The notes under the pieces are model-generated. The model saw nothing but the letters and a program-made list of their open reading frames with translations, was not told the origin of the DNA and did not search any database. A DNA stretch of 25,681 nucleotides from an uncultured Gemmatimonadota bacterium (lineage in GTDB: Bacteria > Gemmatimonadota > Gemmatimonadetes > Gemmatimonadales > Gemmatimonadaceae): the NCBI GenBank assembly GCA_946480295.1, contig CAMLIT010000060.1, positions 1 to 25,681 of the forward strand, in the 5' to 3' direction. Of this stretch, positions 8,670-16,460 are shown piece after piece; within the stretch, counting starts at the first letter, position 1; the number at the start of each line of letters is the position of its first letter. The position numbers were made by a program, and so were the translations under genes.

Positions 8670-10932
8670 GGACGGCCGCGCCGGCGCCGTTCCGGTCCGG
8701 CGGCTCCACGTCGAGCAGGTTGTGGACGAAGAAGTCCCACCGCTTCCGCTCGCCGTAGTCGCCGCCGGACCCGTGGTCCGCGCCCGGGATCACGAGCAGG
8801 TCGAAGTACTTGTGCGCCTTGATCAGCGCGTTGACGACCTGCAGGGTGGACGACGGGTCGACGTTGGTGTCCATCTCGCCGACGACGAGGAGCAGCTTCC
8901 CCTGCAGGCGCCACGCGTTGTCCACGTTGGACGACGCGGCGTACTGCGGGCCGATGGGCCAGCCCATCCACTGCTCGTTCCACCAGATCTTGTCCATGCG
9001 GTTGTCGTGGCACCCCGCCGCCGATACCGCGACCTTGTAGAACTCCGGGTGGAAGAGCAGGGCGCCCATCGCGCTCTGGCCGCCTGACGAGGTGCCGTAG
9101 ATCCCGACGCGGCTGATGTCGTACCACGGGTACTTCGCCGCCACCGCCTCGTGCCAGAGGATGCGGTCGGGGAAGCCGGCGTCGCCGAGGTTCTTCCAGG
9201 CGACGTCGTGGAAGGCCTTGGAGCGGTTCGACGTCCCCATCCCGTCGATCTGCACGACGATGAACCCGAGCTCCGCCTGCGCCTGCATCGAGACCTCGGG
9301 GTCGAAGGTCTTCGGCACGAACGACCCCTGCGGGCCGGCGTAGATGTTCTCGATCACGGGATACTTCCGCGTCGAGTCGAAGTGGATCGGCCGGATGATG
9401 ATCCCCCAGATGTCGGTCTTCCCGTCGCGGCCCTTGGCGACGAAGACCTCGGGCGGCCGCCAGCCGGTGGCGAGGAGCGCGCTCGCGTCCGCGTGCTCGA
9501 GGGGCATCACGAGCGCGCCGTCGCTCGCGCGGTGCAGCTCGGAGATGGGCGGCAGGTCCACCCGCGACCAGGTGTCCACGTACCAGCGCATGTCCGGCGA
9601 GAAGGTGACCTCGTGCATGCCGTTGGCCGGCGTGAGCGCGGTGAGTCCCTTGCCGTCGAAGCCGATGCGGTAGTAGTGGACGAAGTACGGATCCTCCTTC
9701 GGATCCATGCCGCTCGCGTGGAACCAGATCTGGCGGTGGAGGGTGTCGACCTTGTCCACGCCGCGCACGACCCACGGCCCCTTCGTGATCTGGCGCTCCA
9801 CCTTCCCGGTGGCGCCGTCGTACAGGTAGAGGTGGTTCCACCCGTCGCGCTCGGACATCCAGACGATCTCGCGGCCGTCGGCGATGTCGTAGCGGAACTT
9901 CTTCGCCGAGTACTCGAAGAAGGTGGGCATCTCCTCGTCGATGACGGCGCGCGTGTCGCCCGTCGCGGCGTCGATGTCGACGACGCGGTACACCTGGTGG
10001 CCGCGCTGGTTGTACTCGAAGGTCAGGTGCCGGCTGTCGTGCCGCCAGACGAGGGGGGTGACGTCGAAGGCGTTCGGGAAGAGCCGCGGGTCCACGTCGG
10101 TCTCGTGCTTCGCCGCGACGTCGAACACGACCGGCAGGTCGCGGTCGAGGACGTCGCCGGGCTTGCTGTAGTAGCGGCTCGAGTACTCCGGTTGGAGCTG
10201 GTCGGTGGGCGACGAGCGCACGTAGTGCACCTCGCGGCGGTAGCCGGGGATCTCGCGGTACGCGGCGAGGCGGCGCGAGTCGGGCGACCAGGCGAGCGAG
10301 CGCCACACGTAGTAGTTCCCCTCGGAGCCGTCGGTGCTGAGGTACGTGCCCTCGGTCGAGCCGACGGGGCGCACATAGACGTTGTAGTTGCGGATCAGCG
10401 CCTCGAGCTTGCCGTCGGGGGAGCGCTTCGGGGTGGAGTCGTCAGGCAGGATCGCGCCGTAGAGTCCTCCGCCGAAGCCGTAACGGTAGCGCGGGCGCGG
10501 GGCGGTCCGCTCGCAGCGGTAGTCGGCGAGGGTGCAGCGGAGCCGCGCGCTGTCGGCGACGACGTCGATCGCCTGCGCGTGGTCGACGAAGGCGACGGTG
10601 CGGAAGGGGAGGTCGTCGCCGTCCACCGGGCGGTGGAGGACGGCGGCGAGGCCCGCGGCGAGCCGCTGCTGGTCGAAGGCGGGGCGCTTCTCGCGGGTAG
10701 CCGCGTCGACGAGGACGAAGGCGCTGCCGCGGCGGGTGGTCTTGCGGTACCAGAAGCTCGTCGAGTCGATCCAGCCGGTCTGCTCGACGGCGTCGACGAC
10801 GAGGCCCTTGAAGCGCTGGCGGAGGCCGTCGGCGCGCGCGTAGTCCTCCGGGGTGCCCTGGGCGGCGGCGAGGGCGGGGAGGAGGAGCGCGGCGCAGAGC
10901 AGGATGGACCGGGCACGGGGGGACACGTGCAT
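8650..10932 (-). CDS. secreted DPP IV-like S9 family peptidase
   Basis: 760 residues. The signal peptide spans residues 1-25 (hydrophobic [14 protein letters not shown], cut before QG). The N-terminal ~480 residues match the DPP IV beta-propeller type ([19 protein letters not shown]-like [18 protein letters not shown]). The C-terminal alpha/beta-hydrolase domain has [14 protein letters not shown] with nucleophile Ser615, GEMDTNVDP with Asp688, and GADHGSGG with His720, giving the order expected for clan SC. DPP IV family members release N-terminal dipeptides, often X-Pro, from peptides; the specificity here is inference. It probably acts in the periplasm or outside. ATG 10932 begins a clean signal peptide. 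The last 20 nt overlap the 3' end of the convergent Asp-box gene. Confidence 0.93.
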   Translation of the reverse strand: MHVSPRARSILLCAALLLPALAAAQGTPEDYARADGLRQRFKGLVVDAVEQTGWIDSTSFWYRKTTRRGSAFVLVDAATREKRPAFDQQRLAAGLAAVLHRPVDGDDLPFRTVAFVDHAQAIDVVADSARLRCTLADYRCERTAPRPRYRYGFGGGLYGAILPDDSTPKRSPDGKLEALIRNYNVYVRPVGSTEGTYLSTDGSEGNYYVWRSLAWSPDSRRLAAYREIPGYRREVHYVRSSPTDQLQPEYSSRYYSKPGDVLDRDLPVVFDVAAKHETDVDPRLFPNAFDVTPLVWRHDSRHLTFEYNQRGHQVYRVVDIDAATGDTRAVIDEEMPTFFEYSAKKFRYDIADGREIVWMSERDGWNHLYLYDGATGKVERQITKGPWVVRGVDKVDTLHRQIWFHASGMDPKEDPYFVHYYRIGFDGKGLTALTPANGMHEVTFSPDMRWYVDTWSRVDLPPISELHRASDGALVMPLEHADASALLATGWRPPEVFVAKGRDGKTDIWGIIIRPIHFDSTRKYPVIENIYAGPQGSFVPKTFDPEVSMQAQAELGFIVVQIDGMGTSNRSKAFHDVAWKNLGDAGFPDRILWHEAVAAKYPWYDISRVGIYGTSSGGQSAMGALLFHPEFYKVAVSAAGCHDNRMDKIWWNEQWMGWPIGPQYAASSNVDNAWRLQGKLLLVVGEMDTNVDPSSTLQVVNALIKAHKYFDLLVIPGADHGSGGDYGERKRWDFFVHNLLDVEPPDRNGAGAAVLSGSPR

Positions 10933-10993
10933 GCGGGTTCACTCGGTGGCGGGCGGGAAGGGGGCGCGGCGCGCGGCCGCGGCGGACGGGCTG

Positions 10994-11022
10994 AATATTT
11001 TATCCAATCGGGGACCGGTCAA
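10994..11022 (-). promoter_or_regulatory. candidate promoter of the S9 peptidase gene
   Basis: On the minus strand: TTGACC (11022-11017), 17 nt, AATATT (10999-10994) in an A/T-rich patch, about 60 nt before the ATG. An 8-bp palindrome GACCGGTC (11013-11020) overlaps the -35 box and could be an operator, for instance for the divergent GntR regulator; that link is speculative. Confidence 0.45.
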
Positions 11023-11106
11023 CCACGCGGCCGGATTTCCGCCTTTCCCCTCTTACCGGCGCCCGGTGCGCGCCCCACATTAGGGCCACTCCGATCCCCC
11101 GCGCGC

Positions 11107-11922
11107 ATGCCCGTGAGAAGACACTCAATCGAACCGCTCCGGCCGGTGCCGCAGTTCGGCCAGGCGCTCCCCTCGCCCGACGTGCTGCCCATCCGCCGGC
11201 AGACGATGACGAGCATGGCCGTCGACTCCCTGCGCGAGCGCATCCTCCGCGGCCAGTTCGCCGAGGGCGAGCCGCTGCGCCAGGACGCGCTCGCCGAGGA
11301 GCTCGGCGTCAGCCGCATCCCGATCCGCGAGGCGCTGCGCCAGCTCGACGCCGAGGGGCTCGTCACCTTCAGCCCGCATCGCGGCGCCGTCGTCTCCACG
11401 CTCTCGCTGCGCGAGATCGAGGAGCTGTTCGAGCTGCGCGCCGACATCGAGGGGCGCCTCCTCCGGCGCGCCATCCCGAACATGACGCGCGAGGACCTCG
11501 CCCGCGCCAAGGAGATCCTCGACGCCTACGAGGTCGCCTTCCGCGCCGGCGAGGTCGCCGCGTGGGGCGCGCTCAACTGGCAGTTCCACTCGACGCTCTA
11601 CGCGCCCGCCCAGCGCAACTTCACCATGAGCGTCGTCCACAAGCTGCACCAGCACAGCGACCGCTACCTGCGCATGCAGCTCGCGCTCACGCACGGCGAG
11701 TCGCGCGCGGCCGACGAGCATCGCGCGATCTACAACGCCGTGCGCCGGCGCGAGGTGGCGAAGGCCTGCCAGCTCATGCGCGAGCACATTCTCGGCGCCG
11801 GCGAGTCGCTGCTCACCTTCCTCGAGGAGCAGCGCGCGCAGCAGAAGTCGGGCGACGGCCGCCGCAAGGCCGCCGGCGACGGCGCGCACCGGGGCGCCCG
11901 CGCGCGTCAGCGCGAATCCTGA
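11107..11922 (+). CDS. GntR family transcriptional regulator, FCD (FadR) subfamily
   Basis: 271 residues. After a ~35-residue leader the winged helix-turn-helix runs over about residues 37-98: DSLRERILRGQFAEGEPL, then QDALAEELGVSRIPIREALRQLDAEGLV and the wing SPHRGAVV. The C-terminal all-helical FCD effector domain follows (FELRADIEGRLL, NWQFHSTLY, DEHRAIYNAV), with histidines typical of metal or carboxylate binding in this family. The last ~30 residues are Arg/Gly-rich and look disordered. ATG 11107 was kept; ATGs at 11206 and 11215 are possible later starts just before the DNA-binding domain. It is divergent from the S9 peptidase, so control of that gene or of its own promoter is plausible but unproven. 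The ligand is unknown. Confidence 0.9.
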   Translation: MPVRRHSIEPLRPVPQFGQALPSPDVLPIRRQTMTSMAVDSLRERILRGQFAEGEPLRQDALAEELGVSRIPIREALRQLDAEGLVTFSPHRGAVVSTLSLREIEELFELRADIEGRLLRRAIPNMTREDLARAKEILDAYEVAFRAGEVAAWGALNWQFHSTLYAPAQRNFTMSVVHKLHQHSDRYLRMQLALTHGESRAADEHRAIYNAVRRREVAKACQLMREHILGAGESLLTFLEEQRAQQKSGDGRRKAAGDGAHRGARARQRES

Positions 11923-11943
11923 CGACCGCCCGGACGGACGCGT

Positions 11944-11979
11944 GAACGCCGGTGGGCACCGAGTGCCCCACCGGCGTTC
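11944..11979. terminator. hairpin between convergent genes, likely bidirectional terminator
   Basis: A 16-bp stem with one bulged base pairs 11944-11959 with 11963-11979 around a three-base loop, 22 nt after the regulator stop and about 30 nt after the convergent lipoprotein stop. There is no strong T tract on either side, so termination efficiency is uncertain. Confidence 0.55.
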
Positions 11980-12008
11980 GTGCATTCCAACCCACCCGGC
12001 CCCGCCGC

Positions 12009-13508
12009 CTACTGCGCCCCGGGGACTCCGGCCGCCCGCGACGCCACCATCCACGGCCGCCGCACGGCGCGCGCGCCGATCGTCTGGTCGGACGACAACA
12101 CGACGATCTGCATGGAGACGAAGTCGTTCGCCGCGTGCGGGTCGGCCAGCCCCGTCGCCTGCACCCGCGCGCCGATGTAGTACGTGCCCGGCAGCGTGCC
12201 CGCGGGCACCGTCACGCTCACGTCGTGGGCGGTGCTCGTCAGCCCCGGCGCGAGCACCGGCACCGTGTTCGTGGTGAGCGACGTCGCGCCCTGGGTGAGC
12301 CCCGTGTCGGCGGCGAGGGAGATGCCGTGCGTCAGGTTCCGCGCGCTCGCCGTTCCGCCGTTCGTGACGTCGTAGCTCACGGTGACCGTCCCGCCGGGGT
12401 ACACCTCGATCGGCGACGCCGAGAAGTTCTGGATGCCGAGGTCGGGCCGGCTGGTGGTGTCGACGACGTTGATCGGGCTGAAGCTGAGCAGGCTGCCGCC
12501 GCCCCCCTGGTCGATCGCGTGTGCGACGTTCGGCGCGATCATCTCGCCGACGGCGCTGGCGAAGCGCGACAGGAGCACCTTCGTCCGGTCATAGAGCAGG
12601 CCGATCTCCGATGTGCCCGCGGTGGGGAGCACGTACGTGTTGGGGCTGCAGTTCGTGAAGCTCTGGCCGACGAGGGGCAGCACCTCGATGTTGCCGACCA
12701 CCGCGCCGCCGGGGATCTGGAGCGCTGCCGGGGGCGTCGGGTGCGCGAAGCGGAAGTTGTCGTGGTTGGCCCCGGGCAGCGGCGCGCGGAAGGTGCCCGC
12801 GTCCACGTGACAGACGGCCACGCGCACCGGCTTGAGGAAGCCGACGTGCGGGAACTCGTCGAACGCGTAGAACTGCGGATACTGGCAGTACGGCGTGTCC
12901 AGCGGCCCGGTGCACGCCGTGGGGTACTCGTCAGGGTTCTGGACGATCGTGATGATCGTCGGCTCGCTCACGCTCCCCGCGTCCACCGCCACGCCGGCGT
13001 GCGCGGTGGGGGTGACGATGCTGGCCGCGGTGGTCGGCATGACCACGCCGAATGCGGCGTCCTGCCCGGGGAAGTACGGCGGCACCGGCGTGTCCGGCCC
13101 CTGGTAGACGTACAACGCCATGTACTCGGCGAGCCGCGTCGCCGCGGACGCCGGCGTCTCCGGCGCCATCGACGGCGGCACCGTGATGCGCGAGGTCTTC
13201 TGCTGCACCCAGTTGATCAGGTTGATCACCATCGACCGCGCCACCTTCGCCTGCGACGGGTCGGTCTGCCCGGCGGCGACCTTCGACTTCACGCCGTCCC
13301 AGCGGTCGCCCGCCGCGTCCTCGAGTCCCTGCGGGAAGAGCGTCACGATGAGACTGCGGACCGCGGAGTCGAGGCTGATCTGGAGCTGGATGTTCGTCCG
13401 CTGCGGTGCGACCGGGGCGGCGCGGCGGGCGGACGTGGTGGGGTTGTCGCTGCAGGCGACGATGAAGCCGACGGCGAACACCGCGAGCGTGAGAGCTCTC
13501 GTACGCAT
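12009..13508 (-). CDS. lipoprotein with C-terminal CARDB-like domain
   Basis: 499 residues, function not recognised. The N terminus MRTRALTLAVFAVGFIVAC is a lipoprotein signal with acylated Cys19. A start at 13532 is possible in frame but lacks a ribosome site, whereas ATG 13508 has GAGGAG upstream. Near the C terminus, PDLGIQNFSASPIEVYPGGTVTVSYDVTNGG, continuing to ...TYYIGARVQATGLADPHAANDF, resembles a CARDB/Ig-like adhesion module (about residues 370-480). The middle part (residues ~50-360) contains Cys-rich and Pro-rich stretches of no known family. Probably anchored to a membrane and facing out of the cytoplasm. It is a single gene, convergent with the GntR regulator and divergent from the Tat-exported glycosidase-like gene. 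Confidence 0.82.
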   Translation of the reverse strand: MRTRALTLAVFAVGFIVACSDNPTTSARRAAPVAPQRTNIQLQISLDSAVRSLIVTLFPQGLEDAAGDRWDGVKSKVAAGQTDPSQAKVARSMVINLINWVQQKTSRITVPPSMAPETPASAATRLAEYMALYVYQGPDTPVPPYFPGQDAAFGVVMPTTAASIVTPTAHAGVAVDAGSVSEPTIITIVQNPDEYPTACTGPLDTPYCQYPQFYAFDEFPHVGFLKPVRVAVCHVDAGTFRAPLPGANHDNFRFAHPTPPAALQIPGGAVVGNIEVLPLVGQSFTNCSPNTYVLPTAGTSEIGLLYDRTKVLLSRFASAVGEMIAPNVAHAIDQGGGGSLLSFSPINVVDTTSRPDLGIQNFSASPIEVYPGGTVTVSYDVTNGGTASARNLTHGISLAADTGLTQGATSLTTNTVPVLAPGLTSTAHDVSVTVPAGTLPGTYYIGARVQATGLADPHAANDFVSMQIVVLSSDQTIGARAVRRPWMVASRAAGVPGAQ

Positions 13509-13817
13509 GGGCACCGCTCCTCGGAAAGACATCGGGCGAGGGAGAGCGGGCCACGCTCCGTCGCGCGCCCCGATGCTCTCGCTCGTCGTGCAACTCGCGT
13601 CAGGGCGGCAGCGCTGCGACGGCGCGTGCGGCTGCGGCTTGGTGTCGGATGATTCGCGCTCGAGCCCACGGACTCTTCGTCGGGCGGCGCGATCGAGCGC
13701 CTACCTTACACGCGCGCGCACGGGCTGTCGAGTACCATCGCCGCCGCGATCGCCGTAGCTTGCGCGCAGCCGCTGCTGTTGCGACGACACAACACCCCGA
13801 ACCGGAGGAGAGCGAGA
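13509..13817. other. 309-bp divergent intergenic region, no clear signal
   Basis: Separates the lipoprotein and glycosidase-like genes. Ribosome sites are visible at both ends (GAGGAG for the minus gene, GGAGGAG for the plus gene). No convincing -35/-10 pair, hairpin terminator or small gene was found; TACCTT near 13700 is a weak -10 candidate for the plus strand. Confidence 0.5.
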
Positions 13818-16460
13818 ATGATCGATCGCCGTCGTTTCCTGCAGTGGGCCGCCGTCGCGTCCGCCACGCGTTTGCCGCGCGGCGCATTTCACGCGGCCTC
13901 GCGACTGACGGCGGTCCCCGACCTGTCGACGCCGCAGAGCGATCCTGGCGCGGCCGCTCGCGCTCGCTCGTACGCGCCCGCGCGCATCCCGAACGAGTAC
14001 AGCCTGCTGCTCCCCGGCGAAGCGGAGGCGCTGGCCCGCACGCCGACGGTGTCGGCGTTCCAGGCGGGCAGCGTGCTGGTCGCGCCGGGACAGGGAGGCG
14101 GCGCCGCGCGCCGGCTCGCCGTCGGCGAGGAAGTGGACGGCTGGCGACTCGTCGCGCTCTTCGGCGACTTCAACGGCGCGCCGACCGCGGTGCTCGAGAA
14201 GCACGTGTCGCATCGCGGCGTCATCGTGTACCTCACCGAGCTTGGCGAGATCGCGCGCATCCCGAAGGGTATCGGCGACCTGTCGAAGATCCGGCCGCGG
14301 CCCATCGCCGCGCCCCCCGGGCAGCGCTTCGAGCGGCCGGCCACCTTTCCCGCGCAGCCCGACCGGCCCGGCGACTACATCCTCGGCTCGAACGAGGACC
14401 CGTCGTACGAGAACGTCGCCGCGCTCGGGCCGGAGCTCATCGGCTGGACGCTCGTGGCGAACGAGGAGTCGGGGCCGGAGCACTCGCTCTGGCTGGAGGC
14501 CGACGGCCGCTCGCGGGAGTTCGGCACGAACCCGCAGTCGCTGTGGGCGCCCGACCTCACCGGGCGCCAGTTCGACCCGCGCCGCTTCCTGCCGTCGGAG
14601 TACCTCTACGAGTACGTGCCGGGATACAGCAAGCGCACGCTCCTCGGCGGCTTTCTGCCCGCCGCCGACATCGGCGTGTGGAACCCGACGTACGCGGTGG
14701 GCTACGAGGTCATGGTGATCCTGCCGCCGGGTCCCGATGCGCGGCCGATCGGCCGCGTGCGCGCGCTGCTGCCCGAGACGAACGAGGCGCTCATCCCCGC
14801 CGGCGACACGAACGCCGGTCAGGCGCTGCCCGCGTCACGCTGGGTGGACCGGTACTGGAACGGGTCGGCGGAATCGTTCTTCGGCGCACTCGTCGGGATC
14901 TGGGGACACTGGCACCACTTCTTCGAAGACCGGATGCGGGTCGACATCCCCGATCCCTGGCTCCTCGACGCGGCGCGCGCCGGGATCGTGCTCTCGCGGT
15001 GCAGCTACCGCGGGCTGGAGCCGACGTACCAGATCGGCGAGGGCGCGTACACGAAGATCCCCGAGCGCAGCCACGCGCTGTTTCCCGTGGCGCACTACGA
15101 GTTCGTCTGGGCGCAGCAGCTCTGGAACCTCGCCGACGAGGTCGAGCCGTACTTCGAGCACTACCTGGAGAAGTACGTCCTCCCCGACGGCAACTTCGTC
15201 TACAACACCCAGGACCAGGTGGAGGCGCCGCTCAACGCGGGAGTGTTCCTCGAGAACTCGGCGCGCGCGTACGACTACACGGGGGACCTCGACGCGCTGC
15301 AGCGGCGCCTCCCCGTGCTGCGGCGGATGATCGACTTCGTCGTGCGGCGGTACGAGTACTCGCTGCGCGCCTTCCCGCCCTCCGATCCGCGGCACGGGCT
15401 CATCTGGGGATCGCCCGAGGCGGACCTCGGCGACCCGCATAACGACTACCCGGAGTCGCACCCCTGGTACTTCCAGAACGCCGCCTGGACCTGGCGCGGG
15501 CTGTACGAGCACCAGCGCGTGCTCGGCCGCGCCGCGCGGGACGCCAGGACCCGCGGCGACGTCGCCGTCGCGCACGCCCTCGAGCGCGAGGCGGCGCGGG
15601 CGCGCCAGCTCGCCGACGCCATGCGCGCGAACGTCGAGCGCTCGCTCCGCGCCACGCTCGACGCGCGCGACCCGGCGATGAAGGCGGCGGGCATCACGCC
15701 CTTCCACCCGTTCGACACCACGCGCGCGCCGCAGGAGCTGTCCAGCTACGAGAACCACCGCTTCATGATGGACTGGTGGACGGCCGATTGGGGCGACCCC
15801 GCGCTCGACGCCGGGCACTTCCGCCACCGGACGCTCGCCGGCGAGCAGCTCCTCGGCATGAACACCGACGGCCACTATCCGCGCACGTCGAACTTCATGG
15901 AGCACGGCACGCTGGCCGGCCGCATCCGCCAGGACGACTACCGGCCCTTCCTGCTCGCGCTCTACGGCAACCTGTGCTACGCGATGGACTCCGGGAGTCG
16001 TTATGCACCGGAGGACGCGCTCCTCCCCGGCAACTTTCCCGGCGAGGGGAGCCCGTACGCCTGGTCGGCGGTGGTGAACAGCACGCTGCAGCCGGCGATG
16101 GCGCTGCGCTGGCTGCTCTGCTACGAGGAGCACGACGCGCCGCACGGCGGCGGCGTGCCGACCGTCCACCTCCAGAAGGCGGCGCCCAGGCACTGGTTCG
16201 CCGCGGGCGAGCGCATCGCGGTGGAGCGCTGTCCGACGCGCTTCGGCACCCTGTCGTGGACGACGGAGTCGCGCGCGGACGGCTGGCGCATCCGCATCGC
16301 GCTCCCGAGCGACTTCGCGGCGCCGCTCCTCGTCCACGTGCACCCGGCCGACGGCCGCGCCCTGCGGCGCGCGAGCATGGGGGAGCTGCGGGGGAACGCG
16401 GTGCTGCTCCCCGCGGCGCTGCTGAAGGGGAGGCGGGAGGTGGTGGTGGAGGTGGAGTGA
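13818..16460 (+). CDS. Tat-exported six-hairpin-glycosidase-like protein, family unassigned
   Basis: 880 residues. The start ATG is preceded by GGAGGAG. The N terminus IDRRRFLQWAAVASA is a twin-arginine signal, so export in folded form is likely. The large C-terminal part (about residues 360-780) has the look of an (alpha/alpha)6 toroid glycosidase: AHYEFVWAQQLWNLADEVEPYFEHYL, LPDGNFVYNTQDQ, LEHQR-like helices, GLIWGSPEADLGDPHNDYPESHPWYFQNAAWTWRGL, NTDGHYPRTSNFMEHG, and a final beta-rich segment. Acidic residues in GSPEADLGD and NTQDQVE are possible catalytic ones, but no GH family can be named by eye. The N-terminal ~300 residues are unfamiliar. The last codons overlap the ligD start (GTGA). 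Substrate unknown; a polysaccharide outside the cytoplasm is the best guess. Confidence 0.75.
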   Translation: MIDRRRFLQWAAVASATRLPRGAFHAASRLTAVPDLSTPQSDPGAAARARSYAPARIPNEYSLLLPGEAEALARTPTVSAFQAGSVLVAPGQGGGAARRLAVGEEVDGWRLVALFGDFNGAPTAVLEKHVSHRGVIVYLTELGEIARIPKGIGDLSKIRPRPIAAPPGQRFERPATFPAQPDRPGDYILGSNEDPSYENVAALGPELIGWTLVANEESGPEHSLWLEADGRSREFGTNPQSLWAPDLTGRQFDPRRFLPSEYLYEYVPGYSKRTLLGGFLPAADIGVWNPTYAVGYEVMVILPPGPDARPIGRVRALLPETNEALIPAGDTNAGQALPASRWVDRYWNGSAESFFGALVGIWGHWHHFFEDRMRVDIPDPWLLDAARAGIVLSRCSYRGLEPTYQIGEGAYTKIPERSHALFPVAHYEFVWAQQLWNLADEVEPYFEHYLEKYVLPDGNFVYNTQDQVEAPLNAGVFLENSARAYDYTGDLDALQRRLPVLRRMIDFVVRRYEYSLRAFPPSDPRHGLIWGSPEADLGDPHNDYPESHPWYFQNAAWTWRGLYEHQRVLGRAARDARTRGDVAVAHALEREAARARQLADAMRANVERSLRATLDARDPAMKAAGITPFHPFDTTRAPQELSSYENHRFMMDWWTADWGDPALDAGHFRHRTLAGEQLLGMNTDGHYPRTSNFMEHGTLAGRIRQDDYRPFLLALYGNLCYAMDSGSRYAPEDALLPGNFPGEGSPYAWSAVVNSTLQPAMALRWLLCYEEHDAPHGGGVPTVHLQKAAPRHWFAAGERIAVERCPTRFGTLSWTTESRADGWRIRIALPSDFAAPLLVHVHPADGRALRRASMGELRGNAVLLPAALLKGRREVVVEVE

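Noticed and set aside
8504..10306. Minus-strand 600-codon frame
   Set aside because: Same strand as, but offset from, the S9 peptidase frame, which has a signal peptide and catalytic triad.
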